Shown here piece after piece: positions 16,654 to 28,534 of a stretch of 64,000 nt of DNA. The notes below the pieces were generated by a model, which did not search any database, was not told the origin of the DNA, and saw only the letters and a program-made list of their open reading frames with translations. The DNA is from Streptomyces sp. NBC_01353. GTDB taxonomy: Bacteria > Actinomycetota > Actinomycetes > Streptomycetales > Streptomycetaceae. The translations under genes were made by a program, and so were the position numbers. The stretch is from assembly GCF_036237275.1 (NCBI RefSeq), contig NZ_CP108352.1, positions 3,906,001 through 3,970,000 on the forward strand. Reading direction: 5' to 3'. Position 1 is the first letter of the stretch. Each line of letters begins with the position of its first letter.

Positions 16654-17369
16654 GAGGCCGCTCCGTCGGCGGTGGCCGCCGCCACGAGGTCGAGCAGCGC
16701 GGCCCACCCGTCGACCAGGTACATGTGCCCGCCGTCGATCTCCGTCTGGTCGAAGCCGGCCGAGGTGATCTCCCGCCATTCGGCGAGCTCGGTCGCCGAC
16801 ACCAGGTCGTCGGAGCGACCGCGTACGGCGAGGACCGGGACGTCGAGCGGACCGGCGGCGGTGTGGACGTAGTTCTCGTGCATCGCCACATCGGTCCGCA
16901 GCGTGGGCAGGATCAGCTCCCGTAGCTCCGGCTCGTCGAGGGCGGGGTGCTTGTAGCCCGCGATCTCGGCGACACCGGCCACGAAGTCGTCGTCGGGCAG
17001 CCCGGTGACCCGCCCGGCCCGTGGGGTCCCGGGCCGGTTGGAGCCGCTCACCACGAGGGTCGCCGCGGTGTCGGGCGCCTTCTCGGAGAGCCTGCGGACG
17101 GTCTCGTACGCGAGGAGCGCGCCGTAGCTGTGGCCGAAGACGGCCACGCGCTCGGCGCCGTCGATCTCGGCCAGCAGCTCGGGCACGATGCGCGCCATGA
17201 GGGTGTCCAGGTCGGTGCACTCCTCCTCCGCGAGTCGGCGCTCGCGGCCGGGGAGCTGCACGGGAACGACCCGCAGGTCGTCGCGGTGGCCGAGCCAGGG
17301 GTGGAAGAAGCTGGCGCCCGCCCCGGCAGGGGGGAAGCACAGCACGGGAACGGGTACGGGCGTGGACAT
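16650..17369 (-). CDS. Type II thioesterase
   Basis: A 239-residue alpha/beta-hydrolase of the type II thioesterase family, which removes mis-loaded or stalled groups from carrier proteins. The nucleophile is Ser81 in FGHSYGALLAYE, the Asp is in VRGRSDDLV and the His in IDGGHMYL. FPPAGAGASFFHPW at the N-terminus is characteristic. No NRPS protein here has an integrated thioesterase, so this enzyme could also release the product, but editing is the safer call. GGAG lies just before the ATG. It is flanked by the C-PCP gene (27-base gap) and the SDR gene (overlap) in the same operon. Confidence 0.92.
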   Translation of the reverse strand: MSTPVPVPVLCFPPAGAGASFFHPWLGHRDDLRVVPVQLPGRERRLAEEECTDLDTLMARIVPELLAEIDGAERVAVFGHSYGALLAYETVRRLSEKAPDTAATLVVSGSNRPGTPRAGRVTGLPDDDFVAGVAEIAGYKHPALDEPELRELILPTLRTDVAMHENYVHTAAGPLDVPVLAVRGRSDDLVSATELAEWREITSAGFDQTEIDGGHMYLVDGWAALLDLVAAATADGAAS

Positions 17370-17396
17370 GTCTCTCCAGGGTTCGGTTCAGGCGGT

Positions 17397-19085
17397 TCAG
17401 ACGGCGGCCGGGCCGGTACCGGCGTCGGCCTCGTCGGCCTGTTCCGCCGCCAGCTCCTCGAGCAGCCGCCAGGCGACCTCCTCGACGGTGAAGTTCGCGT
17501 ACAGGTCGCGGACCGCGAGCCCGATGCCGAACTCCTCGCGCAGCCGGGCCGTCAGCCGGACCGCGGCCAGCGACTGACCGCCGAGGTCGAAGAAGTTGTC
17601 GTGCACCCCGACGCGTTCCCGGCCGAGGAGCTCCGCCCAGATCAGGGCCACCTCCTCCTCCAGGGATGTGCGCGGCGCCACGTAGGCGGCCGGTCCTCCG
17701 ACGGCCTGCGGCGACACGACGGCCGGGGCCGGGGACGAGGCCTCCGGAGCGGACCGTGCCGGCTCCGTGGGGCCCTTCAGGCCCGGGACCTGCGACAGGG
17801 GCAGCGGCGAGAGGTCGGCCAGCCACTCCCACGCCGCCAGCAGGTCCTCGCCCAGCGCCGCCACCGTGGCCGCGTCGAACAGCCCGCTGTCGTACTCCAG
17901 CACGCCGTGCAGCACCTCGGAGCCGGGCCGCAGGTCGAGGACGAGCGGGGCCTTGGCCGTGCCGATCCCCACCGGGATCTGTTCCCACTCCAGGCCCGCC
18001 GGGCTCCAGTTCTCCTCGCGAGGGGACTGCAGCACCATCATCACCCGGCCGTCGGCGGTCCGTTCGCGCTCCGCGCCCGGCCCGCCGATCAGGTTCGCCG
18101 CCTGCTCGTAGGGCAGTTCCTCGTGGTCGTACGCGCCGAGGCAGGTCTCCCGCACGCGGGCGAGCACCGTGCGTGCGTCCGGGTCGCCGGACAGGTCGGC
18201 CCGCAGCAGCAGAGGATTGACGAAGTACCCGATGATCTCTTCGAGTTCGGGGCGGGAGCGGCCGGAGACCGGGGAGAGGACCGTCATGTCCTCCTGCCCG
18301 CACCACCGGCCGAGCAGGACGTCGAAGCCGGCGAGCAGGACCATGAACAGGGTGGCGTCGCCGTCACGGGCGGCCGCCTCCAGCCGGGCCCGCAGCGACG
18401 CCGGCACCGTGAACTCGTGCAGGCCACCGGCCGAGGGGCCGCGTTCCGCACCGTCCGCCGGCCGGGGAAGGGCGAGGGGGGTCGCGCCCGCCAGCCGCCC
18501 GGACCAGTAGTCGGTCAGCCGGTCGAGCCGCGCGCCGCTCAGCAGGTCACGCTGCCAGACAGCGAAGTCGGCGTACTGAATCGGTAGTTCGGGAAGCTCC
18601 AGCGGCTCCCCCGACGCCTCGGCGGCGTAGTGCAGCAGCAGCTCGCGCAGCAGGATCGCCGTGGACTCGCCGTCGGTGATGATGTGGTGCATCACCAGCA
18701 CGACGACATGGTGGTCCGCCGCGAGCCGCAGCAGCCGCAGACGCACCAGCGGGCCCGCCGCCAGGTCGAACGGCGTCTCGATCTCGCGCTGGACGAGCGC
18801 GTCCACCTCCTCCGCGGTCACGTCGACCACCGGCACGGTCAGCGGCGGGACCGGGCCGATCACCTGGACCGGCACACCCGCGTCGAGCCGGAAGACCGTC
18901 CGCAGCGTCTCGTGGCGCGCGGCCACCGCGTTGAGCGCCGCCGTCAGGGCCGGTACGTCGAGTGCGCCGCGCAGCCGGACACCCGCGACCACGTGGTAGG
19001 CCGAGCGGCCGGGGTCGATCTGGTGCTGCAGCCAGAGGCTCTGCTGGGCGAACGACGTGGTGATCGCCAGCGACTGCTCAGCCAT
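17397..19085 (-). CDS. NRPS condensation-PCP didomain protein
   Basis: A 562-residue protein with an N-terminal condensation domain and a C-terminal carrier domain but no adenylation domain. The C-domain active site is VMHHIITDGES (HHxxxDG). Further motifs are ARHETLRTVFRLDAG, IQYADFAVWQRDLL and VSGRSRPELEEIIGYFVNPL. After an Ala/Pro-rich linker, the PCP has FFDLGGQSLAAVRL. Its carrier must be loaded in trans by another adenylation enzyme or receive a chain from a partner. The ATG at 19085 has AGGAGG 10 bases upstream. It is the first gene of the second leftward operon, divergent from the GNAT gene across 150 bases. Together with the free C domain it makes this a dissociated, non-colinear system. 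Confidence 0.92.
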   Translation of the reverse strand: MAEQSLAITTSFAQQSLWLQHQIDPGRSAYHVVAGVRLRGALDVPALTAALNAVAARHETLRTVFRLDAGVPVQVIGPVPPLTVPVVDVTAEEVDALVQREIETPFDLAAGPLVRLRLLRLAADHHVVVLVMHHIITDGESTAILLRELLLHYAAEASGEPLELPELPIQYADFAVWQRDLLSGARLDRLTDYWSGRLAGATPLALPRPADGAERGPSAGGLHEFTVPASLRARLEAAARDGDATLFMVLLAGFDVLLGRWCGQEDMTVLSPVSGRSRPELEEIIGYFVNPLLLRADLSGDPDARTVLARVRETCLGAYDHEELPYEQAANLIGGPGAERERTADGRVMMVLQSPREENWSPAGLEWEQIPVGIGTAKAPLVLDLRPGSEVLHGVLEYDSGLFDAATVAALGEDLLAAWEWLADLSPLPLSQVPGLKGPTEPARSAPEASSPAPAVVSPQAVGGPAAYVAPRTSLEEEVALIWAELLGRERVGVHDNFFDLGGQSLAAVRLTARLREEFGIGLAVRDLYANFTVEEVAWRLLEELAAEQADEADAGTGPAAV

Positions 19086-19235
19086 CGGGAGTGGACCTCC
19101 TGGGTCGGACGGGGACCGGTCCACCGCATCCTGTGCGCTCCCGTGCCCGCGCCGGGAGTCGGGAAGACCCCTGACTGACCAGGCGCTCCGCGCGATGCCA
19201 GAGTTGCTGCCTCCATACGTCACGGAGGCCCCCAC

Positions 19236-20180
19236 ATGCAGTACCGCCCGATGAACGAGAGCGATCTGGACGCCGTCCTCGCCTGGGACGTCAAGGAGCC
19301 CGTCTCCTGGATCGACGCCGACCGCTACCGCGAGGAGACCGCGGCCCGGCAGTGCCGCCCGGAGTGGACGTGGATCGCGGAGGAGGACGGCCGGATCCTC
19401 GCACGGGCCCTGTGGTGGGGCCGCTCGGACAGCGAGCGTCCGATCACCCTGGACTGCCTGACCGTCCACGAGTCGGTCGCCGATCCGGCCGCCGTCGCCG
19501 CCGAGCTGCTCGGGGCCGCGCACGCGGTCTTCGCCGAGCAGGGGGCCGCCACCCCGCCCGCGTACAACATCATGCTTCCGCAGGACGAGGGCGACGAGGC
19601 CGGCCGCACCGCGGCCGCCGCCTGGCGCGAGGATGCGGCCCGGCGCGCGGGGCTGAGCGAGCGGATCCAGCGGCTGCGGTTCGAGTGGGCGCCGGAGGCC
19701 GGTGTCCCCGGGCCCTCGGACCGGCTCGTGTTCACCGCCGAGCCCGACGACGAGGCGTTCGTCGAGGTGTTCCGTCAGGTCGCGCGCGGCAGCCTGGACA
19801 GCGAGACCATCGCCAACGTCGCGTCCATGGGCGAGGAGGGCGCCGCCCGCGACGACCTCGAGTTCTACACGGGCTGCCCCGGCAAGCGGGAGTGGTGGCG
19901 GCTCGCGCACACCCCGGACGGGCAGCTCGCCGGCTTCGCGATCCCCTCCCGTACCCCGTACGGGCCGAACGTCGGCTACCTCGGGGTCGTCCCCGAGCTG
20001 CGCGGCCGACGCTACATCGACGACGTCCTCGCCGAGATCACCCGCTTCCACGCGGGTGAGGGCGCCGAGCGGATCACCGCCACCACGGACTCCACCAACG
20101 TCCCGATGGCGAACGCCTTCCGTCGTGGCGGATACCGCGTCAGCGAGATCCGCGTGATCCTCGCGGCGCCCGCCGCCTGA
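19236..20180 (+). CDS. Tandem GNAT-family acetyltransferase-like protein
   Basis: A 314-residue protein with two GNAT-like halves. The C-terminal half has the acetyl-CoA region YLGVVPELRGRRYIDDVLAE and the ending NVPMANAFRRGGYRVSE. The N-terminal half is degenerate. Proteins of this shape acetylate amines in metabolism or resistance. Here it could acetylate the product for self-protection, act as a tailoring enzyme, or be a bystander. The ATG is preceded by GGAGG at about 7 bases. It is the first gene of the rightward block leading to the oxygenase and NRPS genes. Confidence 0.8.
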   Translation: MQYRPMNESDLDAVLAWDVKEPVSWIDADRYREETAARQCRPEWTWIAEEDGRILARALWWGRSDSERPITLDCLTVHESVADPAAVAAELLGAAHAVFAEQGAATPPAYNIMLPQDEGDEAGRTAAAAWREDAARRAGLSERIQRLRFEWAPEAGVPGPSDRLVFTAEPDDEAFVEVFRQVARGSLDSETIANVASMGEEGAARDDLEFYTGCPGKREWWRLAHTPDGQLAGFAIPSRTPYGPNVGYLGVVPELRGRRYIDDVLAEITRFHAGEGAERITATTDSTNVPMANAFRRGGYRVSEIRVILAAPAA

Positions 20181-20301
20181 CCCGCCCGGACGGCGCTGTC
20201 AGGGGTTCCCCCGACTGCTGCGGATCGGTGGGCGCGGCCAGGATCGGAAGCGTGGAGGTACGGACGGACCGTGCTCCCGATCCAGTGAGAGGCAGCCCAC
20301 C

Positions 20302-21042
20302 GTGTCCGACGCGTTCGCCCCGACCACGCTTGCCGCCGCCGAGTCCCGCGCGGCGGACGACCTGTCCGCCCAGGGATACCACCTGCTGTCCGCGGCCCCG
20401 CAGTCCGAGCTCGTCGGCGCCGGCGCCGAGGACTGGGCCCGCTTCGCCCGCCACTGGGACGACCTCACCGTCGACCGCTACATGCGCGACAACGGCACCT
20501 ACCGCTACCGCCGTTACGGTCACTTCCACCTCGACGCCGCGGCAGGGACGCTGACCGCTCAGCCGCACGCCCCCTACGCGCAGGACCTCACCGTCAACCC
20601 GCTCAACGGCGGCCAGCAGCGCCACTTCGACCCGCTCACCGAGGAGTTCCTCGCCGATCCGCTGACCCGGGCGACGGTGCTCACCCTGGGCCGGATCTTC
20701 TCCGCCGCCGAGGGCGTCTCGGCGTGGGACGTGAAGCTGCACCCGTTCCGCATCGTGACCAGTCCCGGCCAGGTCGGCAAGCCCGCCCCGCAGGGCAGGC
20801 ACCGCGACGGCTCGACGTACGTCACGTCGCTGCTGGTCAACCGGCACAACGTCGTCGGCGGCGAGTCCTCCCTGTACAGCGAGGACGGTGCGCAGCTGCT
20901 CGCCGTGACCCTGGCCGAGCCGGGCGACCAGCTCCTGGTGGACGACCGCCGCGTCCTGCACGACGTCACCGCTCTGCAGCCGGCGGATCCCACGGCGCCC
21001 GCCCACCGCGACGTGCTGATCGTCGACTTCGACCTGCTCTGA
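20302..21042 (+). CDS. Fe(II)/2-oxoglutarate dioxygenase, IDO/BsmA-like family
   Basis: A 246-residue member of the 2OG-Fe dioxygenase family that includes L-isoleucine dioxygenase. Several members of that family hydroxylate free aliphatic amino acids using Fe(II), oxygen and 2-oxoglutarate. The metal facial triad looks complete: His167 and Asp169 in GRHRDGSTYV, and His220 in RVLHDVTAL. An Arg for 2-oxoglutarate binding is near the C-terminus in AHRDVLIVDF. The start is GTG with GAGAGG upstream. It stands 88 bases before the C-A-PCP NRPS gene in the same direction, so a hydroxylated amino acid as NRPS substrate is a reasonable prediction. The substrate itself is unknown. Confidence 0.85.
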   Translation: MSDAFAPTTLAAAESRAADDLSAQGYHLLSAAPQSELVGAGAEDWARFARHWDDLTVDRYMRDNGTYRYRRYGHFHLDAAAGTLTAQPHAPYAQDLTVNPLNGGQQRHFDPLTEEFLADPLTRATVLTLGRIFSAAEGVSAWDVKLHPFRIVTSPGQVGKPAPQGRHRDGSTYVTSLLVNRHNVVGGESSLYSEDGAQLLAVTLAEPGDQLLVDDRRVLHDVTALQPADPTAPAHRDVLIVDFDLL

Positions 21043-21130
21043 GCCGCGCCGAAAGCTCCACCGCCCCGCCACCCCAGGCGATCCCGCCGCCCGCCGCCGC
21101 CGACCTTGACGCCCCAGGAGTGACCGACCG

Positions 21131-24535
<3,405 letters not shown>

Positions 24536-24656
24536 CCCGCCTGCCCGCTCCCCGGCCCGAACGCCCGGACCGTACACCCGCGACCGACGGCGGCCGGCCC
24601 CACGCGGCGACCGGCCGCCACCCGCACGGGAACCGATCCGTACCGGCCCCACCCAC

Positions 24657-24681
24657 CCCGACCCGACCCGACCCGACCCGA
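24657..24681. repeat. (CCCGA)5 tandem repeat upstream of the MFS-M28 gene
   Basis: Five uninterrupted CCCGA units end two bases before the AGAAAGG ribosome binding site of the MFS-peptidase gene. Their position in the 5' leader means that changes in copy number could alter expression, but nothing visible proves this. Confidence 0.9.
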
Positions 24682-24696
24682 CAGAAAGGCCAGACC

Positions 24697-27600
24697 GTGG
24701 CGACGCAGACCATGGCGCCGGCGGCCGCGAGCCGCGGCGGATTCGCCGGCGGCTTCCGCCGCCTGTGGAGCGCCACCACGCTCTCCGGGCTCGGCGACGG
24801 CATCCGGATCACCGCGTTCGCGGTCTTCGCCGCCGCGCTGACCGAGGACCCGTTCCTGGTGGCGCTGGTGACGGTGGCCTCGCGGCTGCCGTGGCTGTTC
24901 GTGGGGCCCTTCGCCGGGACGCTCGCCGACTCCGTCGACCGGTGGCGGGCGCTGTGGCTCTGCGACCTCGCGCGAGCCTCGGTCATCGGGCTGTTCGCCC
25001 TGCTGGCGCTCACCGGAGGCGTGGGCATCACGGTGCTCGCCGTCACCGCGTTCGTCCTCAGCTCCATCGAGACCCTCGCGGAGAACCTGTCCCAGGCGGT
25101 CGTGCCCGATGTGGCGGGCAGCGCCTCGCTGGACTCGGCCAACAGCCGCCTGATGGGCGGGCAGTTCGTCACCACCGAGTTCCTCGGAGCGCCCCTCGGA
25201 GCGTTTCTGTTCTCCACCTCGCACGCGCTGCCCTTCGCCCTGGACACGATCTCCTTCGGGCTCTCGGCGCTGCTGATCCTCTCGATCCGCCGGTCGGGCG
25301 CGGCGGGCACGGCGGCCGCGAAGGACACGGCGGCCGCGCCGGCCGAGCGGATGACGTTCCGCAGGCTGCGGGAGCAGACCGCCGAGGGCATCCGCTGGCT
25401 GCGCGGCCACCGCACCCTGCGCACCGTCTGCGTACTGATCGGGACGCTGAACTTCTCGATCCTGGCCGTACTCTCCATCGCCGTCCTGTACGCCCTGGAG
25501 ACCCTGGGCATCGGCGAGAACGCGTACGGGCTGCTCATGGTCCTCGTCGCGGTGGGCGGACTCGTCGGCCTGCTCGTCGCGCCGCTCGTGGTGAAGCGGA
25601 TCGGCCGTGGCCGCACCCTCCAACTGGCGTTCGCGCTCTGTCCGCCGGCCTTTCTGGTCCCCGGCCTGACGAACGACCCGTTCCTCGCCGCGGGCACGCT
25701 GAGCCTGGTCGGCGCCGCCATCTCACTGGCGAACGTCGTCACCATCTCGCTGCGTCAGGTCCTGGTCCCCACCGAGCTGTTCGGCCGCGTCAACGGCGCC
25801 TACCGGCTCGTCGTCAACGGCGTGTCCCCCGTCGGCGGCCTGGTCGGCGGCGTGGTCGCGGACCACTTCGGGCTGCGGGCTCCGTTCCTGATGTCGGCGG
25901 TCCTGATGACCGCCGTGACGGTGACGGCGCTGGTGATGCTGCCGCCGAGGAGCCTGGACATCGAGCCGCATCAGGACAAGGTCGACGACAAGAACGACGA
26001 CAACGACGACACGCAGAACGGCGAGACGCACGACGGCGAGACCGCACCCGCCGAGGCCCCCACGACCGAAGGCCCGGCGACGGACCCGGCGCAGGACCGG
26101 GCCGCGCCCGCCGCGCAGAACGTGCCCGCGACCCCCACGAAGGCGTCCCGTGTCGCGGCGCGCCCCCGCCGCCGCGCGCAGGCCCTGGTGGTCGCGCTCG
26201 CCGCCACCGCCGCCGCCGTCAGCGCCTGGACCACCGTCGCCGGACCCGCCCCGCTCCCCGCCGACGCCCCCGCGAGCGCCTTCTCGGCCGAGCGCGCCCA
26301 CGCGAAGCTCGCCTCGCTCTCCGACCATCCCCACCCCCTCGGCACCGCCGAGCACGACAAGGTCCGCGACCGGATCGTCGCCGAACTCCGCTCCCTCGGG
26401 CTCACCCCCCGTGTCGACGGCGCGGTCAGCACCGACACCGGCTCGGGGGCCGCGCTCTCCGCCCACGTCCAGAACATCAGCGCCACCCTGCCGGGCACCG
26501 ACCCGACCGGCCGCGTGCTCCTGGTCGCGCACTACGACTCCGTCGAGATCGGCCCCGGCGCCTCCGACGACGGCCTCGGCGTCTCCTCCCTCCTGGAGTC
26601 CGCCCGCGCGCTGACCTCCGGCCCCGCCCCGCGCAACGACATCACCTTCCTCTTCACGGACGGCGAGGAGCCGGGCCTGATGGGTGCCCGTGCGTTCACC
26701 GCGGCCGGCATCACCGACCCCGACCGCACCGTGGTCATCAACCTGGAGGCGCGCGGCACGTCCGGGCGCGTGGTGATGTTCGAGACCGGCGCGCACAACA
26801 GCGCCCTGATCCCGACGCTGGCCGAGGAGCCTCCGGTCGCCACCTCGTTCTCGTACGAGATCTACCGCCTGCTGGCGCAGGACACCGACCTCTCCGAGCT
26901 TCGCCGTACCGGCCTGACCGGCCTCAACTTCGCGGTGCTCGGCGGCTCCGCGAAGTACCACACCCCGCAGGACAACCTGGCGAACATCGACCGCTCCAGC
27001 CTCCAGGACATGGGCTCCACCGCCTTGTCCTCGGCCCGCGCACTCGCCGCGAGCGACCTCGGACAGGTCGCCGGGCACGCCGACGCCACCTACTTCAGCC
27101 TCTTCGGCCTGCTGCTGCACTACCCGGCCGCACTGGTCCTGCCGCTCGCCGGGGCGGCCGTGCTCGGCCTCGCGGCCGCCCTGTGGTTCGCCCGCCGACG
27201 CGGGGCGATCCGGCTGCGGGCCGTCGCGGCGGTGGTCGGCGGCCTGCCGCTGCCGCTGCTCGGCGCCGCCGCCACCGGCTGGCTCGGCTGGGAGCTGCTC
27301 ACCCTGCTCCGCCCGGACTACCGGGGCCTCATGCTGGGCGACCCGTACCGGCCGGAGCTCCCCGCCCTCGGCCTGACCCTCGTGGCCGTGGCGCTGACCT
27401 GGGCGTGGACCGCGTTCCTGCGCCGCGTCCGGCGGCACCGTGCCGGCCGCCCGGCCCGTACCGCCCGTACCGCCCTCGAGCTGGCCGCCGGAGTCACCGC
27501 CCTCTTCACGCTCCTCGCCGTGGTCACCGCGCTGGTCTTCCCCGGCGCCTCGTACCTCTTCGCCTGGCCCGCGCTGGCCGGTGCGGCCGGTCTCGTCATC

Positions 27601-28494
27601 GCGGCCCTGCTGCCCGGCCGTTCACCGTGGCGCGGCGCCTGCGCGGCGCTCGCCGCGATCCCCGCCGCCGCGCTGCTCACCCCGATCGTGCTCATGCTCT
27701 TCACCACCGTGGGCCTGGTGTACGCCTCGGTGCCGCTGGCCGTCGTCGTCCTCGTGGCCGCCCCCGTCGTCGTACCGGCCACCCCGGTGCTGCCGGGCCG
27801 GCGCGTCCTGGCCGGCTTCTGCGCGGCGGCGCTCCTCGGTGGCGCCCTGCTCGGCGCCGGAGTGGTCACCGACCGGACCGATGCGCGCCACCCCGCCCAG
27901 GTCAGCCTGATGTACGCGGTGGACGCCGACGCCGGCACGGCCCAATGGCTCAGCGACGGCGGGAACCCCGACCCGTGGGTCGCCCGGTACGTGACCTCCG
28001 ACGCGACCGGTCTCGTGCGCCGCTTCCCGCCCCTGACCGAACCCGACACCTGGCGGGTCGGCCCGGCGCCGGCGGCTGCCGTGCCGCTGCCGACCCTGAA
28101 GGTCCGCGAGGACCGGCGGGGGGTCGACGGGGTCCGCACCCTCACCCTGCACCTCGGCGCGCAGGGCGGCGCGCCCACCCAGCTGATGCTGTACGCCGAC
28201 ACCGACCGGGCGGAGGTCGTCGGCGCCCGGCACGGCGCGACGGACCTTCCGGGCGGTCGCAACCGCAGCCCCGAGGCCGGAGCGTGGGGATGGGGCTTCA
28301 TCATGGCCGCGCCCGGCACGCAGGGCACCGACATCACCCTGCGCGTACGGGGTGAAGGGCCGCTGCCCCTGCGGGTCGTGGCCCAGACCCCGACCCTGCC
28401 CGCCGACGCCCTGCGCGTCCCGCGCCCCGCGACCGTGACCTGGTCCGGCGAGGCGTCCGGGATCACCCTCGCCACCCGCGCCTACACCCTCTGA
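24697..28494 (+). CDS. MFS exporter fused to a membrane-anchored M28 metallopeptidase
   Basis: A 1265-residue fusion. Residues 1-420 form an MFS transporter of about 12 spans (LADSVDRWRALW, VPTELFGRVNGAYR). An acidic Asp/Asn linker follows (about 425-490), then a membrane anchor near 505-525 and an M28 zinc peptidase (about 540-790). The di-zinc ligands and catalytic Glu all appear present: His612 in VAHYDSV, Asp624 in GASDDGLG, Glu657/658 in DGEEPGL, Glu684 in NLEARG and His755 in KYHTPQDN. About seven more spans and a beta-rich C-terminal domain end the protein. M28 enzymes remove N-terminal residues or act as amidases, so this could trim a product during or after export, as in prodrug-type resistance. 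The catalytic domain should face outward. The start is GTG with AGAAAGG upstream. Confidence 0.9.
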   Translation: MATQTMAPAAASRGGFAGGFRRLWSATTLSGLGDGIRITAFAVFAAALTEDPFLVALVTVASRLPWLFVGPFAGTLADSVDRWRALWLCDLARASVIGLFALLALTGGVGITVLAVTAFVLSSIETLAENLSQAVVPDVAGSASLDSANSRLMGGQFVTTEFLGAPLGAFLFSTSHALPFALDTISFGLSALLILSIRRSGAAGTAAAKDTAAAPAERMTFRRLREQTAEGIRWLRGHRTLRTVCVLIGTLNFSILAVLSIAVLYALETLGIGENAYGLLMVLVAVGGLVGLLVAPLVVKRIGRGRTLQLAFALCPPAFLVPGLTNDPFLAAGTLSLVGAAISLANVVTISLRQVLVPTELFGRVNGAYRLVVNGVSPVGGLVGGVVADHFGLRAPFLMSAVLMTAVTVTALVMLPPRSLDIEPHQDKVDDKNDDNDDTQNGETHDGETAPAEAPTTEGPATDPAQDRAAPAAQNVPATPTKASRVAARPRRRAQALVVALAATAAAVSAWTTVAGPAPLPADAPASAFSAERAHAKLASLSDHPHPLGTAEHDKVRDRIVAELRSLGLTPRVDGAVSTDTGSGAALSAHVQNISATLPGTDPTGRVLLVAHYDSVEIGPGASDDGLGVSSLLESARALTSGPAPRNDITFLFTDGEEPGLMGARAFTAAGITDPDRTVVINLEARGTSGRVVMFETGAHNSALIPTLAEEPPVATSFSYEIYRLLAQDTDLSELRRTGLTGLNFAVLGGSAKYHTPQDNLANIDRSSLQDMGSTALSSARALAASDLGQVAGHADATYFSLFGLLLHYPAALVLPLAGAAVLGLAAALWFARRRGAIRLRAVAAVVGGLPLPLLGAAATGWLGWELLTLLRPDYRGLMLGDPYRPELPALGLTLVAVALTWAWTAFLRRVRRHRAGRPARTARTALELAAGVTALFTLLAVVTALVFPGASYLFAWPALAGAAGLVIAALLPGRSPWRGACAALAAIPAAALLTPIVLMLFTTVGLVYASVPLAVVVLVAAPVVVPATPVLPGRRVLAGFCAAALLGGALLGAGVVTDRTDARHPAQVSLMYAVDADAGTAQWLSDGGNPDPWVARYVTSDATGLVRRFPPLTEPDTWRVGPAPAAAVPLPTLKVREDRRGVDGVRTLTLHLGAQGGAPTQLMLYADTDRAEVVGARHGATDLPGGRNRSPEAGAWGWGFIMAAPGTQGTDITLRVRGEGPLPLRVVAQTPTLPADALRVPRPATVTWSGEASGITLATRAYTL

Positions 28495-28534
28495 GCCCGC
28501 CGCAGACCGCAACCGCAGAACCGTGGAGTAGATC

